NCBI GenBank assembly: GCA_023391635.1
Contig: JAEWAQ010000062.1
Span: 107,376-171,375 of the forward strand
Source: Bacillota bacterium
Lineage (GTDB): Bacteria > Bacillota > Bacilli > Paenibacillales > Paenibacillaceae
Reading direction: 5' to 3'
Length of the DNA stretch: 64,000 nucleotides
Shown: positions 1-7,997 of the stretch, in pieces
Position numbering within the stretch: the first letter of the stretch is position 1
Layout: each line of letters begins with the position of its first letter
Translations under genes and position numbers: made by a program
Notes under the pieces: model-generated
Told to the model about the DNA's origin: nothing
Databases searched by the model: none
Seen by the model: the letters and a program-made list of their open reading frames with translations, nothing else

Positions 1-633
1 GCGCGACGACGACTCCCGTATGCTATTGGCAATGAACAATTGGGCTGCATAGTAGGTGGTCATGATCCAGACTCCGGAATGGGAGACGTCTGATATAAAC
101 ATGTTCCACGACAGGATGGAATCGGAGGCCAGAAAGAGCAACGATCCGATCGCGGCGTAAGGATTGCCGGTCATGATCGCCGCCCAAGCCATCAGCGAGA
201 TTACGAGGATATAGAGGAGAACAGGCGCGATGAGCCCGATCTGTCCGCTGTCCCGGAGCGCATGTACGAGCTGCAGACCCATATACCCGGCAAATAGCGC
301 TAAGGGAACGAGCGAGGCAGCGCGCGGCCAGGAGAAACGGAGGCGTCGCAAGAAGGATGCGGTGTAGAACAGATGTCCGATCAGGAAGGCAGAGAGCCCG
401 ACAACGAACCATTTCATCAGTCCGTCGCCGCACATGGAGAAGAACAAGCCGAGCAGTAGCAGCCAATGTGTCGGTTGTCGGGAAGGGGGGCAGAGCAAGC
501 TGGCGTACGACAGGATGAGCGCCATTGGAATCAATTTGAAGACCAGTTTGAGGCCCTCCGGATCGGATGGGATGATGAAAATATAAAGTAAGCTCATCAG
601 GATGATAGCAAATGGAAGCACCTTACGAATCAA
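1..633 (-). CDS. YhhN/TMEM86-family membrane protein (lysoplasmalogenase-like), 3' end beyond window
   Basis: The reverse strand is open from a TTG at 633 to the window edge, giving 211 residues without a stop. A GGAGGG ribosome binding site lies six bases before the TTG. The protein is almost entirely membrane segments (about seven hydrophobic stretches). It carries the YhhN pattern of a Gly-Asp pair (CGDGLMKW), then F-x-x-G-H-x-F-Y, then a late S-D-S-I-L-S helix. Family members with known activity hydrolyse the vinyl-ether bond of lysoplasmalogens, but many bacterial ones are uncharacterised, so the reaction here is by family only. The C-terminus is missing because of the window cut. Confidence 0.72.
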   Translation of the reverse strand, partial: MIRKVLPFAIILMSLLYIFIIPSDPEGLKLVFKLIPMALILSYASLLCPPSRQPTHWLLLLGLFFSMCGDGLMKWFVVGLSAFLIGHLFYTASFLRRLRFSWPRAASLVPLALFAGYMGLQLVHALRDSGQIGLIAPVLLYILVISLMAWAAIMTGNPYAAIGSLLFLASDSILSWNMFISDVSHSGVWIMTTYYAAQLFIANSIRESSSR

Positions 634-771
634 GTGGATCCCTCCAGTAGAGCATCGTTTTTATACTTGATTCTGCACGTGCCAGCGATTTCCCTGCTGT
701 GCGTGGTGCTATTATTTCCTTCCACAGGCGTGATGCAATAATATAAAATCGTATAATCTGACATGGCGTAA

Positions 772-912
772 GGGGATGCACACGGTGCTCTTGAGATGCT
801 TGGCATTCTGTCGGCGGAAGAGTATGAGTCGCTGGAACAACAGACGAAGCAAATTAGCCAGCTCGTGAAGGACGAACTGGGCAAGAAGGGCATCGAGCTG
901 TATGACTTCCGG
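772..912 (+). pseudogene. Possible remnant of a PurC (SAICAR synthase)-like gene
   Basis: An in-frame stretch after a stop at 769-771 reads LGILSAEEYESLEQQTKQIS and then a segment ending KKGIELYDF. This resembles the part of SAICAR synthase just before the conserved L-x-D-F-K-x-E-F-G motif. The K-x-E-F-G half is absent: the reading diverges right after YDF. There is no credible start or ribosome binding site. It occupies the 392-base gap between the YhhN gene and the DUF1801 gene. The call rests on memory of the family pattern and could be a coincidence. Confidence 0.33.
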
Positions 913-1025
913 GAGGCCGACCGCCCTCAAAGCCTATGCTGTTGTAGTCAGATTATACCATTTTTTATTGATAGAACGGCGTATTTTGTCAGTCATTTTT
1001 ATACAGAGAGAAAGGAGCAACACTC

Positions 1026-1427
1026 ATGGACGGTAACAAAAGCGCATACGCATCGATCGACGACTATATTTCATCTTTTACCCCTGAGACGCGGGAAATC
1101 TTACAGAAGCTACGAGAAGTAATTCGGGAATCCGCACCGGACGCAACGGAAAAGATCAGTTATCAAATGCCTACTTTTGCGTTGCATGGAAATCTGGTTC
1201 ATTTTGCCGCTTATCGCAACCATATTGGATTTTACCCGGCATCGAGCGGGATCAACGCATTTCAACAGGAGTTGTCGGACTACAAATGGTCAAAGGGCGC
1301 CGTACAATTTCCTATCGACAAACCGCTGCCTTATGAATTGATCGGTAAGATTGTGCGATTCCGTGCAGCTGAAAACAGAGAGTTCGCAGAAGCAAAGAAG
1401 TCGAATAAGAAAAGTCCGAAGAGGTGA
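1026..1427 (+). CDS. DUF1801 (YdhG-like) protein, copy 1
   Basis: This 133-residue protein starts at the ATG after an AAGGAG site eight bases upstream. It shows the DUF1801 pattern: an N-terminal YASIDDYISSF, a helix ending ETREILQKLREVI, the core ATEKISYQMPTF, then FYPASSGI and KGAVQFPIDKPLPYELI. The family adopts a small alpha/beta fold and its biochemical role is not established. A close paralogue sits at 15146-15538, differing at about a dozen residues. The C-terminal tail is rich in Lys/Arg. It is followed directly by a fragment of the trpB 3' end, so this copy looks like part of a segmental duplication. Confidence 0.85.
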   Translation: MDGNKSAYASIDDYISSFTPETREILQKLREVIRESAPDATEKISYQMPTFALHGNLVHFAAYRNHIGFYPASSGINAFQQELSDYKWSKGAVQFPIDKPLPYELIGKIVRFRAAENREFAEAKKSNKKSPKR

Positions 1428-1493
1428 CGTCACCATATCCATCATCGAACAAGCCATCGAATTCGCGGCTTGCGCGCATCGTGACACGAGAAC

Positions 1494-1550
1494 CTTCGGC
1501 AGATTATTCATGCTCGCTTGCAAAGCCTCTTCAGCTTGGCTAAAAAAGCA
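1494..1550 (-). pseudogene. Remnant of the trpB 3' tip
   Basis: Read on the minus strand this segment encodes EEALQASMNNLPKV, matching the last residues of the TrpB-like protein that ends at 16002 (EEALQASMNNLPKI). At DNA level 1494-1534 matches 16014-16054 with about three mismatches in 41 bases. Upstream of the match nothing of trpB remains, and the stop of the parent gene is lost. Its position downstream of DUF1801 copy 1 mirrors the order at 15.1-16.1 kb. Confidence 0.8.
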
Positions 1551-1579
1551 TTGACGAATGGGGTTGAACGGAGTATGCT
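1551..1579 (+). promoter_or_regulatory. Sigma-A promoter of the rhamnose/sulfatase operon
   Basis: TTGACG (1551-1556) and TATGCT (1574-1579) are separated by exactly 17 bases. Transcription should begin near 1586, just before the tandem operator candidate and the regulator gene. Confidence 0.65.
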
Positions 1580-1593
1580 TGTGTCATCAACCT

Positions 1594-1625
1594 TGATACA
1601 TATGTACTATGATACATATATACTA
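1594..1625 (+). promoter_or_regulatory. Tandem 16-bp direct repeats, probable GntR-type operator
   Basis: TGATACATATGTACTA (1594-1609) is followed at once by TGATACATATATACTA (1610-1625), differing at one base. Each unit has a central (near-)palindrome TACATATGTA / TACATATATA. The pair lies just downstream of the predicted start of transcription and upstream of the GntR-type gene, a place where a bound repressor would block the whole operon. Autoregulation is inferred. Confidence 0.55.
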
Positions 1626-1663
1626 GAGAATACAAAGTAGCGACTTCGAAGGGAGCTGATGCA

Positions 1664-2722
1664 TTGGAACAGTTTACGCCTACCTATTACCAAATCAAGA
1701 TGAGCATCAAGCAGCAGATTGCGGAAGGCCAGCTGAAGCCCGGGGATCTGCTTCCCGGACGGGTGGCGCTGTCGGAACAGTACGGCTGCAGTTGGAGCAC
1801 GCTCAACCGCGCCGTGAACGAGCTCATACTCGAAGGAGTGCTCACGGCGCAAAAAGGAAAAGGAACGTTCGTATCCGCCAGCGTCGCCCAGGTGAAGCCG
1901 GGACTCGATCACGTCAACGTCTGGTTCTGTAATCCGTTCCCGAGCGTCTACGCGACGCTGTCGGAAATGATGGATGGCTTGCGTACCGAAGCCAACGACA
2001 GGGGACGGGCGATCCAGTTCATCGATAACGGCAAGGCCGAACCGCCGGATAATCTGGACGGTTACATCGTCATCACGCCTTCGGAAGATCAGGTCGGCTA
2101 TTTGGTGAAAGCCTGGGAATCGGGCCAGCGGTTCGTCGTGCTGAACGCCGATTTCCCCGACGTGCCGTTCAACTGCGTCAACGCCGACTTGTACCGGGGA
2201 TCGAGCGAAGTCATCGGGCATTTGATCGACATGGGACACCGCAAGATCGGCCTTCTCGGGTTGAGGGACGGATTCCCGAACTACCGGCACCGCCAGGAGG
2301 CGTTCCGCGATTGCTTCGCGGAGCGGGGGCTGCCCGTGTCCGAGGACTGGTTCGTAGGCCGTCCGGAAAATCCGAAGGATGCCCACGACCTGTTCAGCGA
2401 CTGGGTCGACCGCCATCCGGAGTGTACGGCGATATTCGCGGCCGACTACATGTCCGCGCTCGCGATCCTGGAGACGCTGGCGGAGAAGGATATCCATGTG
2501 CCGGATCAACTGTCGCTGTTCTCGTCCGGCCACATTCCGTTCGAATCGTTGATGAAAATCTCGTTAAACACGATGATTCAGCCGTTCTACGAGTTGGGCC
2601 GGCTCGCGATGTCGAGATTGCTGGACGGGGAATGGGACAAGGGAACGGAGCTGCTCCCGTGCCGGGTGCTGCTGCGGGATTCGGTCGCCCGGCCCGGCGC
2701 GTCCGGACAAGGAGGTGCCTGA
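1664..2722 (+). CDS. GntR-family regulator with LacI-type sugar-binding domain
   Basis: The 352-residue protein starts at a TTG behind GGGAG. Residues 1-75 are a GntR winged helix (YYQIKMSIKQQIAEGQLKPG, ALSEQYGCSWSTLNRAVNEL, EGVLTAQKGKGTFV). Residues 85-345 are a periplasmic-binding-protein-like effector domain of the LacI/AraR kind (GYIVITPSEDQVGYL, VIGHLIDMGHRKIGLLGL, ECTAIFAADYMSALAIL, NTMIQPFYELGRLAMSRLL). This architecture is that of AraR-type sugar repressors. It is the first gene of an operon with rhamnose mutarotase, sulfatase and ABC transport genes, so the effector is probably a sugar from that pathway. Its stop overlaps the ribosome binding site of the next gene. Confidence 0.88.
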   Translation: MEQFTPTYYQIKMSIKQQIAEGQLKPGDLLPGRVALSEQYGCSWSTLNRAVNELILEGVLTAQKGKGTFVSASVAQVKPGLDHVNVWFCNPFPSVYATLSEMMDGLRTEANDRGRAIQFIDNGKAEPPDNLDGYIVITPSEDQVGYLVKAWESGQRFVVLNADFPDVPFNCVNADLYRGSSEVIGHLIDMGHRKIGLLGLRDGFPNYRHRQEAFRDCFAERGLPVSEDWFVGRPENPKDAHDLFSDWVDRHPECTAIFAADYMSALAILETLAEKDIHVPDQLSLFSSGHIPFESLMKISLNTMIQPFYELGRLAMSRLLDGEWDKGTELLPCRVLLRDSVARPGASGQGGA

Positions 2723-2723
2723 A

Positions 2724-3032
2724 ATGGCGGGAAGAGCGTTCACGATCCGCATCCGTCCGGGCACCGAGGAGGAGTACAAGCGCAGGCACCGCGAGGTGTG
2801 GCCGGAGATGCAGGCCGCGATCCGGAAGCACGGCTTCGCCAACTACTCCATCTTCATGGACGGGACGACGCTGTTCGCGTACATGGAGAACGAGGCCGAC
2901 TTCGACGCGGCGTTCGCGGCGCTGCAGGACGAGCCGATCGCCCGCAAGTGGCGGGAATACATGTCCGACACGATCATTCGGGACGAGAATATGGGCTTTC
3001 ATTTCCTGGAACGGGTATTCCGCCTGGACTGA
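2724..3032 (+). CDS. rhaM: L-rhamnose mutarotase
   Basis: This 102-residue protein interconverts the alpha and beta anomers of L-rhamnose. It shows the family pattern FTIRIRPGTEEEYKRRHREVWPEM, then the GFANYSIFMDGTTLFAYME strand-turn (Tyr and Asp in the sugar pocket) and the terminal FHFLERVFRLD. The ATG at 2724 is chosen over an upstream in-frame GTG (2715) because GGAGG at 2711-2715 is eight bases before it. It sits between the regulator and the sulfatase, which links the operon to rhamnose or a similar sugar. Confidence 0.9.
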   Translation: MAGRAFTIRIRPGTEEEYKRRHREVWPEMQAAIRKHGFANYSIFMDGTTLFAYMENEADFDAAFAALQDEPIARKWREYMSDTIIRDENMGFHFLERVFRLD

Positions 3033-3056
3033 GAGTTTACGGAAAGAGGGAACACG

Positions 3057-4553
3057 ATGGCGCACAACGACAACAAGACCAAGCCGGTCAATATTCTGTT
3101 CATCACCGCCGATCAGCTTCGATACGATAGCCTGGGGTTTACCGGTCACCCGCTCGTGAAGACGCCGAATTTGGACCGGCTGGCCGCGAGCGGCGCGCAG
3201 TTCACGAACACGTTCGTGCAATCGGCCGTATGCGCGCCGTCGAGGGCGTGCATGTATACCGGCCGCTACACGCACAACAACGGCGTCCGGTTCAATGAGG
3301 TGCCGTTCCGGTCAGGGGAGAAGACGGTCGCCGACTATTTCGAGGAATACGATTACCGGGCGGCTCTCGTCGGCCGGACGCATTTCACGCCGATTACGGA
3401 GACGTACGGGTTCGAATATTTCAGTTATTATGACGGGTTGCCGATCAAGGACGAATATTCCTCCTATCCGGAATATTTGAAGCGGTGCGGCTACAGCGAA
3501 GACGACATCAAGTACCGGTACTGGCCGAAGGAGCTGGACGTCATACCGGGACAGGGGGCGTATCCGGAGGATTTCCGGGAAGCGTTCTACCCTTCGCGGA
3601 TCGCGGAAGAGCATAGCGACACCGCGTTTCTGACCGACGAAGCGATCCGGTTCGTCCGCGAGACGGGCGACCGGCCGTGGATGCTCCATCTGTCCTACTG
3701 GAAGCCGCATCTGCCTTTCTCGGTTCCCGAACCCTACCATTCCATGTACGACCCCCGCGACGTTCCGATGCCGAAGCGGTATCCGGGCGAGCTGGACGCC
3801 AAGCCGCCGTTGCAGAAGCTGTTCAGCAAGGAGCGCAGGGGGAACTTCCTCGAGGACGAGAAGCTGCTGCGCCAAGTGCGGGCCGTCTACTATGGCATGA
3901 TCACCCAGCTCGACGATCATCTCGGCCGATTGTTCGGGGAACTCGACGCGCGGGGACTAACGGACAACACGCTGATTGTCTTCACGTCAGATCACGGGGA
4001 ATACATGGGCGATCACCATATGGTCGAGAAAGAGCTGTTCTACGAGCAGGCGATTCACGTTCCGCTCATCATGAGCTTGCCGGGCCGTATTCCGGAGAGC
4101 GCGGTCATCGAACCGTTCGTCGAAACGGTCGACCTGCTGCCGACCTTCATGGAAGCTGCCGGCCTCCCGGTGCCTGCGGCGGCGGACGGCCGAAGCCTGT
4201 TTCCGCTCATCGACGGCACCGCATCTTCCTGGCGTCAGGAAGTGTTCGCGGAGTGGGACTTCCAATATTATCACGTGCGTCGCCAGCTCGGTCTTCGTCC
4301 GGATCAATGCAAGGCGATCATGATCCGCAATCTCCGCTGGAAGTACGTGCATTATTCCGATCAGCCGTGCGAGCTGTACGACCTCGAGAACGATCCGGAC
4401 GAATTCCGCAACCTGGTCGACGATCCCGCGCATATGGAAGTTCGGATCGGCTTGCTCCGCCAGATTCTGGACTGGCGTATGCGGTCGGAAGACAAGCTGC
4501 CGGAGGTCGATCTGACGTTCGCCTCCTATCTGCGCGACCCGTGGAGCCGTTGA
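3057..4553 (+). CDS. Sulfatase (arylsulfatase-type, formylglycine-dependent)
   Basis: This 498-residue protein hydrolyses a sulfate ester. The N-terminal NILFITADQLRYDSLG holds metal-binding Asp/Gln. The sulfatase signature C59-A-P-S-R63 followed by T-G contains the Cys that must be oxidised to formylglycine. A later VFTSDHGEYMGDHHM gives the remaining metal ligands. No signal peptide is visible, so it probably acts in the cytoplasm on imported oligosaccharides. It stands between rhamnose mutarotase and ABC sugar permeases, which suggests desulfation of a sulfated rhamnose-type sugar (inferred). No formylglycine-generating enzyme gene lies in the window. Confidence 0.92.
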   Translation: MAHNDNKTKPVNILFITADQLRYDSLGFTGHPLVKTPNLDRLAASGAQFTNTFVQSAVCAPSRACMYTGRYTHNNGVRFNEVPFRSGEKTVADYFEEYDYRAALVGRTHFTPITETYGFEYFSYYDGLPIKDEYSSYPEYLKRCGYSEDDIKYRYWPKELDVIPGQGAYPEDFREAFYPSRIAEEHSDTAFLTDEAIRFVRETGDRPWMLHLSYWKPHLPFSVPEPYHSMYDPRDVPMPKRYPGELDAKPPLQKLFSKERRGNFLEDEKLLRQVRAVYYGMITQLDDHLGRLFGELDARGLTDNTLIVFTSDHGEYMGDHHMVEKELFYEQAIHVPLIMSLPGRIPESAVIEPFVETVDLLPTFMEAAGLPVPAAADGRSLFPLIDGTASSWRQEVFAEWDFQYYHVRRQLGLRPDQCKAIMIRNLRWKYVHYSDQPCELYDLENDPDEFRNLVDDPAHMEVRIGLLRQILDWRMRSEDKLPEVDLTFASYLRDPWSR

Positions 4554-4581
4554 GATACGATCTGGGAAAGGAGAGAGCGGC

Positions 4582-5526
4582 ATGAGCTACGCAGCGGCTG
4601 ACAACACGGCCGCCCTCGATGCGGATGCGAGGGCGGCGAGAAGAAGAAAGCGCTTCAAAATTCATGTGAAGGCGTATTTGTTCCTCGTTCCGATCTTCGT
4701 CTCGATGGGTTTGTTCAAATACGTACCGTTCTTCACGGCAATCGGGAAATCGTTCTACGAATGGAACGGGGCCAACATCAATCGGTTCGTCGGTCTGGAC
4801 AATTACACCCGGCTGTTTCGGGACGGCGACTTCCATACGTCGCTTGCGAATATCGGCCTGTTCACCGGAAGCTTCATCGTCATCAACCTGGCGTTCCCGT
4901 TGTTCGCGGCGGTCGTCGTCTCCCATATCGTCAGCACCAAGGTGCAGAACGTCGTCAAGACGCTGTTCCTCGTTCCGCTCGTCGTCCCGTATATCATCAT
5001 TTATCTGCTCTGGCGATGGATCTACATGGGGGACGGGGTCATCAACCAATTCCTGACCGCGATCGGTCTCGAATCCTGGACGCAAGCTTGGCTGGGCGAC
5101 AGCGATCTGGCGCTATGGTCGCTCGTCTTCGTGGGCTTCCCGTGGATCGGAGGCATCTACTTCCTCATCTACTTGGCCGGCATGATTACGATTTCGCCGG
5201 AGCTGTACGAGGTTGGGAGAATCGACGGCGTCGGCAAGTGGGGTCGGTTTTGGAGAATCGAGCTGCCGCTCATCCGGAATCAGATCCGGCTCGTCGTCAT
5301 CCTCGCCTTCATCAATCAGTTCCAAAGCTTCGAGAACGTTCTCGTGCTCACGAACGGAGGTCCCGGCTTCTCGACGCTCACGCCGGCGCTTTACTTGTAC
5401 AAGCGCGGGTTCGAGTATAACGAGTTCGGCTACGCTTCGGCGATCGGAGTCGCCGTGTTCGCCATACTGGCCGCCGTGACGCTCATCATCAACAAGTCGA
5501 TTCGAACGGCGGATACGCTCGAATGA
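4582..5526 (+). CDS. ABC sugar transporter permease (MalF/UgpA type)
   Basis: The 314-residue inner-membrane permease has about six hydrophobic segments. The binding-protein-dependent permease signature (EAA loop) reads as ELYEVGRIDGVGKWGRFWRI, the contact site for the ATPase subunit. The start ATG follows GGAGAG at a suitable distance. It pairs with the permease at 5542 and the binding protein at 6365; the operon has no ATPase gene, so a shared MsmX-type ATPase elsewhere is likely, as is usual for CUT1 importers of Firmicutes. The N-terminal 30 residues are unusually Ala/Asp/Arg-rich. Confidence 0.92.
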   Translation: MSYAAADNTAALDADARAARRRKRFKIHVKAYLFLVPIFVSMGLFKYVPFFTAIGKSFYEWNGANINRFVGLDNYTRLFRDGDFHTSLANIGLFTGSFIVINLAFPLFAAVVVSHIVSTKVQNVVKTLFLVPLVVPYIIIYLLWRWIYMGDGVINQFLTAIGLESWTQAWLGDSDLALWSLVFVGFPWIGGIYFLIYLAGMITISPELYEVGRIDGVGKWGRFWRIELPLIRNQIRLVVILAFINQFQSFENVLVLTNGGPGFSTLTPALYLYKRGFEYNEFGYASAIGVAVFAILAAVTLIINKSIRTADTLE

Positions 5527-5541
5527 GGAAGGAGGAAGTTC

Positions 5542-6336
5542 ATGGGTCGCGCCTTGCTGCTTGTGTTATTGCTGCTGACGCTGTTTCCTTTTTACATGCT
5601 GCTGATCACGTCATTCAAGCATTACGACCAAATCGTGCACGAGTTCTGGATCCCGGCGTTTCCGATGCACTTCGGGAATTACCCGGAAGTGTTCCTGCAA
5701 ATCTATCCGTTCCTGCTTAATTCCATCTTCATTACGGCAGGGATCATCTTCTGCGTGCTGCTGAATTCGACGCTGGCGGGCTATGCCTTCCTCCGGTTCG
5801 AATTCGTGGGCAAGAACGTCGCCTACGCGCTGATCGTCATGCTGATGATGGTGCCAGGGTTTCTGCTGCTCATCCCGCAGTTCATCTTGTTCAAAAACCT
5901 TGGGATGATCAATACGTATTGGGCTCAAATATTCGGCCCGATGGCGGGCGCTTCGGCGATGGCGACGATGCTCATGCGGACGTTCTTCCAGGGTTTGTCC
6001 CGCAGCTTGCTGGAGGCGGCCGACATGGAAGGAGCGGGCGATCTGCGGGTGTTTCTCCGCATCGTCATTCCGCTGTCCGTGCCGATCGTGTCCACCGTAG
6101 CCATCATTAACGCACTGCTGGGCTGGAACAACTACATCTGGCCGCTCGTGGCGACTTCGGGGAACAAGGTCAAGCCGATCATTCTCGCGCTGAACAACAT
6201 CGAAGGCACGGTCGACACCGTGCAGGGGCTGCAGTTCGCGGGTTACGTCATCGCCTCCCTGCCGTTGATCCTGCTCTTCGTCTTCGCCACCAAATCTTTC
6301 GTATCCGGCATTACCGCGGGAGCGGTAAAAGGATAA
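5542..6336 (+). CDS. ABC sugar transporter permease (MalG type)
   Basis: This 264-residue permease starts at the ATG six bases after AAGGAGG, 15 bases past the previous stop. It has about six membrane segments and the EAA loop LLEAADMEGAGDLRVFLRIV. The C-terminus ends FVSGITAGAVKG, typical of MalG-family subunits of CUT1 sugar importers. It is slightly short at the N-terminus compared with many MalG proteins, but the first membrane helix is complete. It forms the second half of the channel with the 4582 gene product. Confidence 0.92.
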   Translation: MGRALLLVLLLLTLFPFYMLLITSFKHYDQIVHEFWIPAFPMHFGNYPEVFLQIYPFLLNSIFITAGIIFCVLLNSTLAGYAFLRFEFVGKNVAYALIVMLMMVPGFLLLIPQFILFKNLGMINTYWAQIFGPMAGASAMATMLMRTFFQGLSRSLLEAADMEGAGDLRVFLRIVIPLSVPIVSTVAIINALLGWNNYIWPLVATSGNKVKPIILALNNIEGTVDTVQGLQFAGYVIASLPLILLFVFATKSFVSGITAGAVKG

Positions 6337-6364
6337 ATACACGACAAAAGGAAGGGGAACTCGA

Positions 6365-7816
6365 ATGAGACAATGGAAGAAAGGCTTGTACGCGCTGCTG
6401 CTGACGGCGCTTGCAGGGGCAACGGTGCTAAGCGGCTGCTCGAAAGGCGGTTCCGGAAGCGGAGGGGATGGAGATACCGTCAAGCTGAACATTACGTTGA
6501 TGACGGAATCCCAGAACGATACGACGGAGAAGGAAGCCTGGGAGTCGATCGCGAAAAGCTACATGGACAGTAATCCGAACGTCAAAATCAACATGGACAT
6601 TCAAAACTTCGGCGGCGTCGAGCAGCACCGCACGTGGGTAACGACGCAGTTGATCGGCGATACGGCGCCGGACGTCTTCATGACCCGCCGCATATGGGAT
6701 CACGAAGACTTGGGCAAAGGGCAGCTGATCGATCTGACGCCGTATTTCGCGGAGAAATCGCCGTACTTGAACGATCGGTCGCTCGAAGAGACGATATCCG
6801 ACACCGTGTTGGCGCAGCTCATCAGCGCGAATCAGAAGTACGCGAGCGTGCCGACGTATGTCGACGTTGTCCGGGTGCTTTACAACGAGGACTTGTTCAA
6901 GAAGGCGGGCATCGCGCAAGTGCCGCAGACGTGGAATGAATTCATGGATGCGCAAGCCAAGCTGCAAGCGGCCGGCGTCACGCCGTTCGCGTTCCCGAAC
7001 AGCAAGCCGGGCGACTTCAACTACAGTTGGACCTCCCGTATCCTGACGGAGGAGCTCATCGCGAATACGTATCCCGAGCTTGACGTCAGCGGCAACGGAT
7101 TCATCGAAGTGAACGAATACGTGCGCGGCGTGGACCAAGGCCTGATCGACATCGAGAAAAGCCCGTACCGCGACATGTTCGGCTTCATCAAGGACTGGAG
7201 CCAATACTGGCCGAAAGGCTACAACGGCCTCGACCTCAATTCGTCGAATGATTTGTTCCTGCGCGGGGAAGCCGCCATGATCATGCGCACGAGCGCGCAG
7301 AGCAAGGTGCTGTTCGAATCGAGCGCCCGCCAGTTCGAGATGTCGTCGTTCCCGCTGCCGTACTTGACGGCGGACAACAATCCGAGCGCCAACGGCAAGC
7401 TGATGGAAATCGGCGGCGTGCCGGCCGGCAACCTGGCGATTCCGGCAAACATTCCGGAAGAGAAGCTCGCCGCCGCCGTCGACTTCCTCCGCTTCACCGT
7501 ATCGCCCGAGATTCAAGGGCTGATGGCCGAGAAGCTGTACCGCGCCCCCGTAACGGACAACGCGGAACTGCCGGAGAAGCTGGCCGGCTTCAAGTTCACG
7601 GGCGAGCAGATGAAGCTGAACATCTATGGCGGCGAAGTCGACAAGAACGTGACCGAGAACAACCAGAAGCTCGGGCAGCTGTTCCTGGAAGGGAAAATTA
7701 CGCTCGATGTCTATTTGCGCGATTTGAAGAAGGTTATGGTCGAAGGCGCCAATCGGATGATGGCCGAGAACAACTGGAACAAGGACAACAATTACGGCAT
7801 TACGCCGAAGTCTTAA
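6365..7816 (+). CDS. Extracellular sugar-binding lipoprotein of the ABC importer
   Basis: The 483-residue protein begins with a lipoprotein signal: charged start, hydrophobic core and lipobox VLSGC with Cys25 as the lipid-modified residue, then a Gly/Ser linker. The mature part has the family-1 solute-binding pattern (NPNVKINMDIQNF, TAPDVFMTRR, VPTYVDVVRVLYNEDLFKKA, GEAAMIMR). It captures oligosaccharide outside the membrane and hands it to the permeases at 4582 and 5542. It is the last gene before a strong terminator, so it closes the regulator-to-transport operon. Confidence 0.93.
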   Translation: MRQWKKGLYALLLTALAGATVLSGCSKGGSGSGGDGDTVKLNITLMTESQNDTTEKEAWESIAKSYMDSNPNVKINMDIQNFGGVEQHRTWVTTQLIGDTAPDVFMTRRIWDHEDLGKGQLIDLTPYFAEKSPYLNDRSLEETISDTVLAQLISANQKYASVPTYVDVVRVLYNEDLFKKAGIAQVPQTWNEFMDAQAKLQAAGVTPFAFPNSKPGDFNYSWTSRILTEELIANTYPELDVSGNGFIEVNEYVRGVDQGLIDIEKSPYRDMFGFIKDWSQYWPKGYNGLDLNSSNDLFLRGEAAMIMRTSAQSKVLFESSARQFEMSSFPLPYLTADNNPSANGKLMEIGGVPAGNLAIPANIPEEKLAAAVDFLRFTVSPEIQGLMAEKLYRAPVTDNAELPEKLAGFKFTGEQMKLNIYGGEVDKNVTENNQKLGQLFLEGKITLDVYLRDLKKVMVEGANRMMAENNWNKDNNYGITPKS

Positions 7817-7830
7817 GCGGATCAGGAATG

Positions 7831-7858
7831 GCCGCCCGTCAAGCGACGGGCGGCTTTT
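7831..7858 (+). terminator. Rho-independent terminator of the sulfatase/ABC operon
   Basis: GCCGCCCGTC (7831-7840), loop AAGC, GACGGGCGGC (7845-7854), then TTTT. The stem is a perfect 10 bp, 14 bases past the stop codon. Confidence 0.92.
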
Positions 7859-7882
7859 CATAATTTTCTTGAGGATTGCCGA

Positions 7883-7911
7883 TTGACATAAAGTGTTAAT
7901 CCGCATATAGT
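7883..7911 (+). promoter_or_regulatory. Sigma-A promoter for the GPP34/MerR genes
   Basis: TTGACA (7883-7888), 17-base spacer, TATAGT (7906-7911). It is a near-consensus promoter. The -10 box overlaps the first unit of the heptamer repeat that follows. Confidence 0.75.
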
Positions 7912-7957
7912 AAGTAGTAAGTAATAAGTAATAAGTAGTAAGTGGCGAGTAACGAGT
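7909..7957 (+). repeat. Seven tandem heptamers in the 5' leader
   Basis: Units are AGTAAGT, AGTAAGT, AATAAGT, AATAAGT, AGTAAGT, GGCGAGT, AACGAGT, contiguous from 7909 to 7957. The array starts in the -10 box and fills the leader up to about 40 bases before the GPP34-like gene. Confidence 0.9.
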
Positions 7958-7997
7958 TGAAGTACCAAACCAACCCAAGCCAATGGAGGGATCTTCG

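Noticed and set aside
23..466. 147-residue minus-strand frame at the left edge
   Set aside because: The neighbouring frame gives a continuous membrane protein with YhhN motifs and a good start, so this one is a shadow.
796..1122. 108-residue plus-strand frame as an intact gene
   Set aside because: No ribosome binding site; only its first third resembles PurC and the rest runs into the DUF1801 leader, so it is kept only as a possible remnant.
2394..3275. Minus-strand frame across regulator, rhaM and sulfatase
   Set aside because: It crosses three well-supported genes and has an Arg-rich shadow composition.
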